A DNA stretch of 64,000 nucleotides from Bostrychus sinensis (lineage: Eukaryota; Chordata; Actinopteri; Gobiiformes; Eleotridae): assembly GCA_020698575.1 (NCBI GenBank), contig CM036243.1:42997955-43061954 (forward strand), in the 5' to 3' direction. Shown in pieces: positions 11,900-23,000 of this stretch. Under the pieces are notes generated by a model. It was given only the letters and a program-made list of their open reading frames with translations, was not told the DNA's origin and did not search any database. Position 1 is the stretch's first letter. Each line of letters opens with the position of its first letter. The translations under genes and the position numbers were made by a program.

Positions 11900-13556
11900 G
11901 CAACTGGAGAAAACGGCAAGTTGCGTGAGAACCCTGGAACTAGAAAGTTATAAAAGATGGAACCTCCGCATTAATGGGTTCAAAGCGAGAGATGGTAAAG
12001 AGTCAGACATCAGACAAGACATTATTAAGCTCCTGTGCCGCATTTCACCCCAACTTGCACCAAAGATGGAAGAGGCAGTGGACACCGTTGGTGGAATGGG
12101 GCGAATAAATGGAAAACAGACCACGCCAAGTAATTGTGCAGTTCATAATGCACACCACCACAATGAGATATGGAGGGCGTCATAAAAGCACATGACATGT
12201 GAAGAGCTTCAGGTGCATTTGGAATAAGATATGACCAAAGAACAAACTTGCTCGTGAGGCACTGTGGCCAATCATTTAGAAGGTGAGGAAGGCGATACAG
12301 CAAGCTGGATTCAAAGGTGCCTTCACCTTTGTAGAAGGAAAACAGGAAAACTGCAACAGGTCAAGAATGAACATTATTGCTCCTTCCTGAAGGGCAATAC
12401 CTGAAAATGGACTCAAGTTTACGAGGGTTTGCTGTTCTGCTAACCGTTTAAAGCTGTTTCTTGCAATGTTAGTTTGGATAATTTGCTGGTGAAACTTGAT
12501 AATAAAGAGCACAGAAACCAGTTTAGATGCAGCAGGTCATGCATTTTATTTTTCAGATGAGTTCAGGTAAAGTTGAGTAATGGAGAGTGTAGGGGAGAGT
12601 GTAGATTGGTAATCACTTTCTGGAACATAAATGCAAAACAAATGAATGGAGTTATCAATTTCTAAATAATGTGAGAATGAACTAAAGAAACAGGATTATT
12701 CACTTCACACACTCTGGGTTACTGCAGGGAACAAAGAGACTTGCTCAATGAACTGAGGCCTTTACACAGGCTAAGGCCCAGGTGCCTGATCAGGCCAATC
12801 AGAGGCACCTGGCCTTAGCCTGTGTAAAAGGGAGGGGGAGTCACATGACCTGCAAGTCTTTGACAGCTTCTAACAGTTAGCTTATTATTAAGCTAAGTTC
12901 TCATATGGTCAAAGACAAGTTATTTACTTTTTATGATTAATTTTTATGTCACTTTTTAAAATCATCTTTTATTTATTTATTTAAATGCTATTTTTATTCA
13001 AGATAGGGTCAAAAGAAAAGCACTGCTTTTATTCTGTAATTGTCAAAAAGCTCAGATAAACTTTCTCCAAGAAACACATTACTTCTACTGAAATTCTGGA
13101 ATAACCAATGGGGGACAAATTTTATTATTGACTTGGTATCTCAGAATCAGCTGGAGTAGCCATTCTGTTTAATAATTGCCCAGCTTCAGTCATTCACATT
13201 GACCGCTCTTTTGTAATTGTAGCTAATATATATGGGTATAATAATTCTTCTCAAAATAAGGAATTGTTTCCTAAGTTGTCAGAAATCATTTTAGAATTGA
13301 AAAGGTCTTACACCACAGTTTATAATAATCGGTGTGATTTCAATTGTGTATGCGATGAATGGCAAGCCAAGTAAATACAATCATAATCCCTACAATGCTG
13401 CCATTCAAGCCTTTTGCAATGACCTAAACTTAAATGACATTTGGAGGGAAAAATATTAATATTTAAATTATTTGGTTCAAACCTAATGGAAGTTCCAGAT
13501 CTAGACCTGATTATTGGTTGGTCAATAACAGCTTCTCTAACATTGTGTAAAATCCA
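11900..13556 (+). mobile_element. L1-like LINE remnant: ORF1 and endonuclease pieces
   Basis: 11920-12350 reads, with frame breaks, an ORF1-type protein (RINGFKARDGKESDIRQDI, MEEAVDTVGGMGR, then EIWRAS and a GAFTFVEGK-like end), matching L1-family nucleic-acid-binding ORF1. 13005-13555 reads an APE-type endonuclease in broken frames: an INFLQETH motif near 13060, a DFN motif near 13336 and a PDYWLVN-like segment near 13510. Between them 12520-13000 contains sequence not recognisably L1, including a hairpin. There is no intact frame. Confidence 0.65.
12761..12828. repeat. Long hairpin, ~26-bp arms
   Basis: 12761-12787 and 12803-12828 are reverse complements (TTTACACAGGCTAAGGC... against ...GCCTTAGCCTGTGTAAA) with one unpaired base and a 15-nt loop. 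Confidence 0.9.
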
Positions 13557-14187
13557 ACATGGGTTTCCCCTCGGGTCCGTGTACCTGCTGGACATTCAAT
13601 TTTGGTTTTGAAATGGAATATCCAAAATCGGAAAACGACCCGTTTCCTGATTATCAAATTAAAATGGAAAATAGAAAAACAAAAAACGAGCCATTTTTTG
13701 TTTTTTGTTTTAAAACCAAAAATTGGGAAATGAAAAAACGAGCCGTTATCCGTTTTTTACTATAAATCAAAAAACAAAAAACGAAAATAAAAAATATATG
13801 TACATGCCCTTTTTCGATTCCGCTCCGCTGTCTCCTCTTCGTTTTGTTTTGGTAGTGACCCGGAAACAGTCATGACCCTGGCTTAGCGTTACACTTTGCA
13901 CCATTTATTGAAGTCTCAAGTGTTGCATTTATAGATATTTTTCGTCACTCTGGTGTTTTTAAAGTCAAAAGTTAAATTAATTAATTAAAAATATATTAAA
14001 ATGAGAACGTAAAAATATTTGACACCGTCTCAAGGCACTCGCGATTCCTGGTTGGGAGACTTATGCAGACTTGTTTGCAAGTTAGCTGCTTAGCTCAGTT
14101 TATAAGTGTGATCTTTATCATTTTTACCGTTTGGTTGTAATCTACTGCTGGTTTTATTGTCAACAGATAACATGGTAATAGTAATAA
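13557..14187. other. No gene; AT-rich mobile-element-like debris
   Basis: 13590-13800 is rich in AAAAACGA/TTTTTGT words that partly mirror each other, as in degenerate inverted-repeat elements. I cannot define the ends. Confidence 0.4.
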
Positions 14188-14194
14188 GAAGTGT

Positions 14195-14251
<57 letters not shown>

Positions 14252-14346
14252 AGTGTGTGTGTGTGTGTGTGTGTGAGTGTGTGTGTGTGTGTGTGTGTAT
14301 GTGTGTGTGTGTGTGAGTGTGTGTGTGTGTGTGAGTGTGTGTGTGT

Positions 14347-14380
<34 letters not shown>

Positions 14381-14456
14381 GTGTGTGTGTGTGTGTGTGT
14401 GAGTGTGTGTGTGTGTGTGAGTGTGTGTGTGTGTGTGTGTGTGAGTGTGTGTGTGT

Positions 14457-14527
<71 letters not shown>

Positions 14528-16861
14528 TGTATGTGTGTATGTGTGTGTATGTGTGTGTATGTGTGTATGTGTGTGTATGTGTGTATATGTGTGCATGTGT
14601 GTGTATGTGTGTATATGTGTGTATGTGTGTATATGTGTGTATGTGTGTGTATGTGTGTATATGTGTGTATGTGTGTATATGTGTGTGTATGTGTGTATGT
14701 GTGTATATGTGTGTATATGTGTATATGTGTGTGTATGTGTGTATATGTGTGTGTATGTGTGTATATGTGTGTATATGTGTGTGTATGTGTGCATGTGTGT
14801 GTATGTGTGTATATGTGTGTATGTGTGTATGTGTGTATGTGTGTGTGTGTATATGTGTGTATGTGTGTATATGTGTGTATATGTGTGTATATGTGTGTGT
14901 ATGTGTATATGTGTGTATGTGTGTATGTGTGTGTATGTGTGTATATGTGTGTATATGTGTGTATATGTGTGTGTATGTGTGTATATGTGTGTATGTGTAT
15001 GTGTGTATGTGTATATGTGTGTGTATGTGTGTATGTGTGTATGTGTGTATGTGTGTATGTGTGTATATGTGTGTATGTGTGTATATGTGTGTATGTGTAT
15101 ATGTGTGTATATGTGTGTATATGTGTGTATATGTGTGTATATGTGTGTATGTGTGTATGTGTGTATGTGTGTATGTGTGTATATGTGTGTATGTGTGTAT
15201 ATGTGTGTATGTGTATATGTGTGTATATGTGTGTATATGTGTGTATATGTGTGTATATGTGTGTATGTGTGTATGTGTGTATGTGTGTATATGTGTGTGT
15301 GTATGTGTGTATGTGTGTATGTGTGTATATGTGTGTATGTGTGTATATGTGTATATGTGTGTATGTGTGTATGTGTGTATATGTGTGTATATGTGTGTAT
15401 ATGTGTGTGTATGTGTATATGTGTATATGTGTGTATGTGTGTATGTGTGTATATGTGTGTATATGTGTGTATATGTGTGTGTATGTGTGTATATGTGTGT
15501 GTATGTGTATGTGTGTATGTGTATATGTGTGTGTATGTGTGTATGTGTGTATGTGTGTATGTGTGTATGTGTGTATATGTGTGTATGTGTGTATATGTGT
15601 GTATGTGTATATGTGTGTATATGTGTGTATGTGTGTATATGTGTGTATGTGTATATGTGTGTATGTGTGTATATGTGTATATGTGTGTATATGTGTGTAT
15701 GTGTGTATATGTGTGTATATGTGTGTATGTGTGTATATGTGTGTTTATGTGTGTATATGTGTGTGTGTATGTGTGTATGTGTGTATATGTGTGTATGTGT
15801 GTATATGTGTATATGTGTGTATGTGTGTATGTGTGTATATGTGTGTATGTGTGTATATGTGTGTATGTGTATATGTGTGTATATGTGTGTATGCGTGTAT
15901 ATGTGTGTATGTGTATATGTGTGTATGTGTGTATATGTGTATATGTGTGTATATGTGTGTATGTGTGTATATGTGTGTATATGTGTGTATGTGTGTATAT
16001 GTGTGTTTATGTGTGTATATGTGTGTGTGTATGTGTGTATGTGTGTATGTGTGTATGTGTGTATATGTGTGTATGTGTGTATATGTGTGTATATGTGTGT
16101 ATATGTGTGTATGTGTGTATATGTGTGTATATGTGTGTATGTGTGTGTATGTGTGTATGTGTGTATGTGTGTATATGTGTGTATGTGTGTGTATGTGTGT
16201 GTATGTGTGTATATGTGTGTATATGTGTGTGTATGTGTGTATATGTGTGTATGTGTGTATATGTGTGTATGTGTATATGTGTGTATATGTGTGTATGTGT
16301 GTATATGTGTGTATGTGTATATGTGTGTATGTGTGTATATGTGTATATGTGTGTATATGTGTGTATGTGTGTATATGTGTGTATATGTGTGTATGTGTGT
16401 ATATGTGTGTTTATGTGTGTATATGTGTGTGTGTATGTGTGTATGTGTGTATGTGTGTATATGTGTGTATGTGTGTATATGTGTATATGTGTGTATGTGT
16501 GTATGTGTGTATATGTGTGTATGTGTGTATATGTGTGTATGTGTATATGTGTGTATATGTGTGTATGTGTGTATATGTGTGTATGTGTATATGTGTGTAT
16601 GTGTGTATATGTGTATATGTGTGTATATGTGTGTATGTGTGTATATGTGTGTATATGTGTGTATGTGTGTATATGTGTGTTTATGTGTGTATATGTGTGT
16701 GTGTATGTGTGTATGTGTGTATGTGTGTATGTGTGTATATGTGTGTATGTGTGTATATGTGTGTATATGTGTGTATGTGTGTATATGTGTGTATATGTGT
16801 GTATGTGTGTGTATGTGTGTATGTGTGTATGTGTGTATATGTGTGTATATGTGTGTATGTG
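14188..16861. repeat. 2.7-kb TG / TGTATG microsatellite
   Basis: It starts as (TG)n broken by GA (to ~14519) and then becomes mixtures of TGTGTATG and TGTGTATATG to 16861. The marker GTGTTTATGTG recurs near 15743, 16006, 16409 and 16680, showing higher-order duplication. Three plus-strand frames are open over most of the array only because the unit lacks stops. Confidence 0.97.
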
Positions 16862-16930
16862 CTAAACCAGGACTAAGGGTTAGCGTTACTGTGTGAACAT
16901 GAATGAGACCGGACTCATGTTTCTGAATCT

Positions 16931-16936
16931 TTTATT
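16931..16936 (-). terminator. Polyadenylation signal of the reticulon gene
   Basis: AATAAA on the minus strand, 24 bases after the TAA stop codon at 16962-16960. Confidence 0.75.
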
Positions 16937-16959
16937 CATTTTTAAACTCAGAGCTGGTT

Positions 16960-17008
16960 TTATTCTGGTTTGAGTTTCTTGACGGCGCCGGGCAGACGGT
17001 CCTGCAGC
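16960..17008 (-). CDS. Reticulon exon 8, C-terminus
   Basis: 49 nt of coding sequence after acceptor TCTGTGTCCAG. Ends KKLKPE and TAA. Confidence 0.88.
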
Positions 17009-20000
17009 CTGGACACAGAACACAAACACACGGTTAACACCGAGACCGAGACCGAGACCGGGCTCAGATCTGAGGACTGGGACTGACTTCAGCAGAGCGT
17101 GGTCCAGTTTCTTCTGAGTCTTCTCCAAAAACTCATCCACCTGAACCTGGACAGAACCAGAGACTCACAGCGTTACCAAACTATAGCAAAACTCACCATA
17201 ACTCACCATAACTCACCATAACTCACTATAACTCACCATAACTCACCATAACTCACCATAACTCACCATAACTTACTATAACTCACTATAACTCACCATA
17301 ACTCACCATAACTCACCATAACTCATCATAACTCACTATAACTCATCATAACTCACTATAACTCACCATAACTCACCATAACTCACCATAACTCACCATA
17401 ACTCATCATAACTCACTATAACTCATCATAACTCACTATAACTCACCATAACTCACCATAACTCACCATAACTCACCATAACTCATCATAACTCACTATA
17501 ACTCATCATAACTCACTATAACTCACAATAACTCACCATAACTCACCATAACTCACCATAACTCACTATAACTCACTATAACTCACTATAACTCACCATA
17601 ACTCACTATAACTCACCATAACTCACTATAACTCACTATAACTCACTATAACTCACTATAACTCACCATAACTCACCATAACTCATCATAACTCACTATA
17701 ACTTACTATAACTCACAATAACTCACTATAACTCACTATAACTCACCATAACTCACCATAACTCATCATAACTCACTATAACTCACTATAACTCACAATA
17801 ACTTACTTTAACTCACTATAACTCACTATAACTCACCATAACTCACCATAACTCATCATAACTCACTATAACTTACTATAACTCACTATAACTCACTATA
17901 ACTCACAATAACTTACTATAACTCACTATAACTCACTATAACTCACCATAACTCATCATAACTCACCATAACTCACCATAACTCACCATAACTCACTATA
18001 ACTTACTATAACTCACTATAACTCACTATAACTCACTATAACTCACCATAACTCACCATAACTCATCATAACTCACTATAACTTACTATAACTCACTATA
18101 ACTCACTATAACTCACCATAACTCATCATAACTCACTATAACTTACTATAACTCACTATAACTCACTATAACTCACCATAACTCACCATAACTCACCATA
18201 ACTCACTATAACTCACCATAACTCACCATAACTCACCATAACTCATCATAACTCATCATAACTCACCATAACTCATCATAACTCATCATAACTCACAATA
18301 ACTCACCATAACTCACCATAACTCACCATAACTCATCATAACTCATCATAACTCACAATAACTCACAATAACTAACCATAACTCATCATAACTCACCATA
18401 ACTCACCATAACTCACCATAACTCACCATAACTCACCATAACTCACAATAACTCACCATAACTCACCATAACTCACAATAACTCATCATAACTCACCATA
18501 ACTCACCATAACTCACCATAACTCACAATAACTCATCATAACTCACCATAACTCACAATAACTCATCATAACTCACCATAACTCACCATAACTCATCATA
18601 ACTCACCATAACTCATCATAACTCACAATAACTCACCATAACTCACCATAACTCATCATAACTCACTATAACTCATCATAACTCACTATAACTCACAATA
18701 ATTCATCATAACTCACCATAACTCACCATAACTCACCATAACTCACAATAACTCATCATAACTCACAATAACTCACCATAACTCACCATAACTTATCATA
18801 ACTCACTATAACTCACAATAACTCATCATAACTCACCATAACTCATCATAACTCACCATAACTCACCATAACTCACTATAACTCACCATAACTCACCATA
18901 ACTCACCATAACTCACAATAACTCACCATAACTCACCATAACTCATCATAACTCACTATAACTCATCATAACTCACCATAACTCACCATAACTCACTATA
19001 ACTCACCATAACTCACCATAACTCACCATAACTCACAATAACTCACCATAACTCACCATAACTCATCATAACTCACTATAACTCATCATAACTCACTATA
19101 ACTCATCATAACTCACTATAACTCACAATAACTCATCATAACTCACAATAACTCATCATAACTCACCATAACTCACAATAACTCACCATAACTCATCATA
19201 ACTCACTATAACTCATCATAACTCACAATAACTCACCATAACTCATCATAACTCACCATAACTCACTATAACTCACAATAACTCATCATAACTCATCATA
19301 ACTCACCATAACTCATCATAACTCACCATAACTCACTATAACTCACAATAACTCATCATAACTCATCATAACTCACCATAACTCACAATAACTCATCATA
19401 ACTCACCATAACTCATCATAACTCACCATAACTCACAATAACTCATCATAACTAATCGTCTTAATCTTTTTATAAATTAGAAAAATGTAAATGTTGTGTT
19501 TAAAACGTGTGTGTGAACAACAGGGGGCGCTCTGAGCCTGAGTGAACAGCAGGGGGTGCTCTGAGCCTGAGTGAACAGCAGGGGGCGCTCTGAGCCTGTG
19601 TGAACAGCAGGGGGCGCTCTGAGCCTGAGTGAACAACAGGGGGCGCTCTGAGCCTGTGTGAACAGCAGGGGGCGCTCTGAGCCTGTGTGAACAGCAGGGG
19701 GCGCTCTGAGCCTGAGTGAACAGCAGGGGGCGCTCTGAGCCTGTGTGAACAGCAGGGGGCGCTCTGAGCCTGTGTGAACAGCAGGGGGCGTGCTCTGAGC
19801 CTGTGTGAACAGCAGGGGGCGCTCTGAGTCTGAGTGAACAGCAGGGGGCGTGCTCTGAGCCTGTGTGAACAGCAGGGGGCGCTCTGAGCCTGAGTGAACA
19901 GCAGGGGGCGCTCTGAGCCTGTGTGAACAGCAGGGGGCGCTCTGAGTCTGAGTGAACAGCAGGGGGCGCTCTGAGCCTGAGTGAACAGCAGGGGGCGCTC

Positions 20001-23000
20001 TGAGCCTGAGTGAACAGCAGGGGGCGCTCTGAGTCTGAGTGAACAGCAGGGGGCGCTCTGAGCCTGAGTGAACAGCAGGGGGCGCTCTGAGCCTGAGTGA
20101 ACAGCAGGGGGCGCTCTGAGTCTGAGTGAACAGCAGGGGGCGTGCTCTGAGCCTGAGTGAACAGCAGGGGGCGCTCTGAGCCTGAGTGAACAGCAGGGGG
20201 CGCTCTGAGTCTGAGTGAACAGCAGGGGGCGCTCTGAGCCTGAGTGAACAGCAGGGGGCGCTCTCACCTTGTTCCTCTGGTACAGCAGTGGAGCGGTGAA
20301 GGCCACGACGTCCGCTGGAAACAAAAACAGACTTTTATCAAAAATAAAGGAAACTTCAGTTTCTTCTTCAACTGCACCACTGATGTACGTCAGGGAGACA
20401 CCTCTGACCTCTGACCCTCTGACCCCTGACCTCTGACCTCTGACCCTCTCACCTCTGACCCTCTCACCTCTGACCTCTGACCCTCTCACCTCTGACCTCT
20501 GACCCCTGACCTCTGACCTCTGACCCCTGACATCTGACCTCTGACCCCTGACCTCTGACCCTCTGACCTCTGACCCCTGACCTCTGACCCCTGATCCTCT
20601 CACCTCTGACCCTCTGACCTCTGACCCTCTGACCCCTGACCTCTGACCTCTGACCCTCTGACCCCTGACCTCTCTGACCCCTGACCTCTGACCTCTGACC
20701 CTCTGACCCCTGACCCTCTGACCCCTGACCTCTGACCTCTGACCCTCTGACCCCTGACCCTCTGACCCCTGACCCTCTGACCCCTGACCCTCTCATCTCT
20801 GACCCCTGACCCCTGACCCTCTCACCTCTGACCCTCTGACCCCTGACCCTCTGACCCCTGACCTCTGACCTCTCTGACCCCTGACCTCTGACCCTCTGAC
20901 CCCTGACCTCTCTGACCTCTGACCTCTGACCCTCTGACCCCTGACCCTCTCACCTCTGACCCCTGACCTCTGACCCTCTGACCCCTGACCTCTGACCCTC
21001 TGACCCTCTCACCTCTGACCCCTGACCCTCTGACCCTGACCTCTGACCCTCTGACCCCTGACCCTCTCATCTCTGACCCTCTCACCTCTGACCTTCTCAC
21101 CTCTGACCCTCTGACCTCTGACCCTCTGACCCCTGACCTCTGACCCTCTGACCCTGACCTCTGACCCTCTGACCCCTGACCTTCTCATCTCTGACCCTCT
21201 CACCTCTGACCTTCTCACCTCTGACCCTCTGACCTCTGACCCTCTGACCCCTGACCTCTGACCCTCTGACCCCTGACCCTCTCATCTCTGACCCTCTCAC
21301 CTCTGACCCTCTCACCTCTGACCTTCTCACCTCTGACCCTCTGACCTCTGACCCTCTGACCTCTGACCCCTGACCCGGTTCTCACCGAGGATGAGGAGAG
21401 TGAGTCCGTTGAACACCGCTCCGATGTAGGTCAGGATCCACATCACTGCAGCGCACTGGAAAAACACAACCCTTTATACTACAGTATACTACAATATACT
21501 ACAGTATAGTATACTACAGTATACTACAGTATACTACAGTGTACTACAGTATACTACAGTACTACAGTGTACTACAGTATACTACAGTATACTACAGTAT
21601 AGTATACTACAGTATACTACAGTATACTACAGTGTACTACAGTATACTACAGTATACTACAGTGTACTACAGTATAGTACAGTATACTACAGTGTACTAC
21701 AGTATACTACAGTATAGTACAGTGTACTACAGTATACTACAGTATAGTGCAGTGTACTACAGTATACTACAGTATACTACAGTGTACTACAGTATACTAC
21801 AGTATAGTACAGTGTACTACAGTATACTACAGTATACTACATTATATAATGAATATAGAATATAAAATATCAAACCGTGTATAAAACACACTGTAAAACT
21901 ACGTCACATAAACAAAAATATTCAGAACTGTAAAATAAACATTAAACTGCAACACATACACAACACTGTAAACACTACACATCACTGCAGCACTGTTAAT
22001 ATAACTACTGTGTACTTCTGTAGTACTGTGTACTTCTGTAGTACTGTGTACGTCTGTAGTACTGTGTACTTCTGTAGTACTGTGTACTTCTGTAGTACTG
22101 TGTACGTCTGCAGAAGTGTACTTCTGTAGTACTGTGTACTTCTGTAGTACTGTGTACTTCTGTAGTACTGTGTACTTCTGTAGTACTGTGTACGTCTGTA
22201 GTACTGTGTACTTCTGTAGTACTGTGTACTTCTGTAGTACTGTGTACGTCTGTAGTACTGTGTACTTCTGTAGTACTGTGTACTTCTGTAGTACTGTGTA
22301 CGTCTGCAGAAGTGTACTTCTGTAGTACTGTGTACTTCTGTAGTACTGTGTACTTCTGTAGTACTGTGTACGTCTGTAGTACTGTGTACTTCTGTAGTAC
22401 TGTGTACTTCTGTAGTACTGTGTACGTCTGTAGTACTGTGTACTTCTGTAGTACTGTGTACTTCTGTAGTACTGTGTACGTCTGTAGTACTGTGTACTTC
22501 TGTAGTACTGTGTACTTCTGTAGTACTGTGTACGTTTGTAGTACTGTGTACTTCTGTAGTACTGTGTACTTCTGTAGTACTGTGTACGTCTGTAGTACTG
22601 TGTACTTCTGTAGTACTGTGTACGTCTGTAGTACTGTGTACGTCTGTAGTACTGTGTACTTCTGTAGTACTGTGTACTTCTGTAGTACTGTGTACGTCTG
22701 CAGAAGTGTACTTCTGTAGTACTGTGTACTTCTGTAGTACTGTGTACTTCTGTAGTACTGTGTACGTCTGTAGTACTGTGTACTTCTGTAGTACTGTGTA
22801 CTTCTGTAGTACTGTGTACGTCTGTAGTACTGTGTACTTCTGTAGTACTGTGTACTTCTGTAGTACTGTGTACGTCTGTAGTACTGTGTACTTCTGTAGT
22901 ACTGTGTACTTCTGTAGTACTGTGTACGTTTGTAGTACTGTGTACTTCTGTAGTACTGTGTACTTCTGTAGTACTGTGTACGTCTGTAGTACTGTGTACT

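Noticed and set aside
14353..16896. Open frames of ~800-850 codons rich in Cys/Val/Met/Tyr
   Set aside because: They are translations of the TG/TGTATG microsatellite and are open in three frames at once, with no domain.
17191..19453. CRISPR-like regular array
   Set aside because: The units are contiguous with no unique spacers, and the genome is a vertebrate.
19500..21330. Minus-strand open frames rich in RGSEVRGQ and APPAVHSGSE repeats
   Set aside because: Translations of the 29-bp and CTCTGACC intron arrays; the exon 6 codons inside one of them belong to the spliced reticulon.
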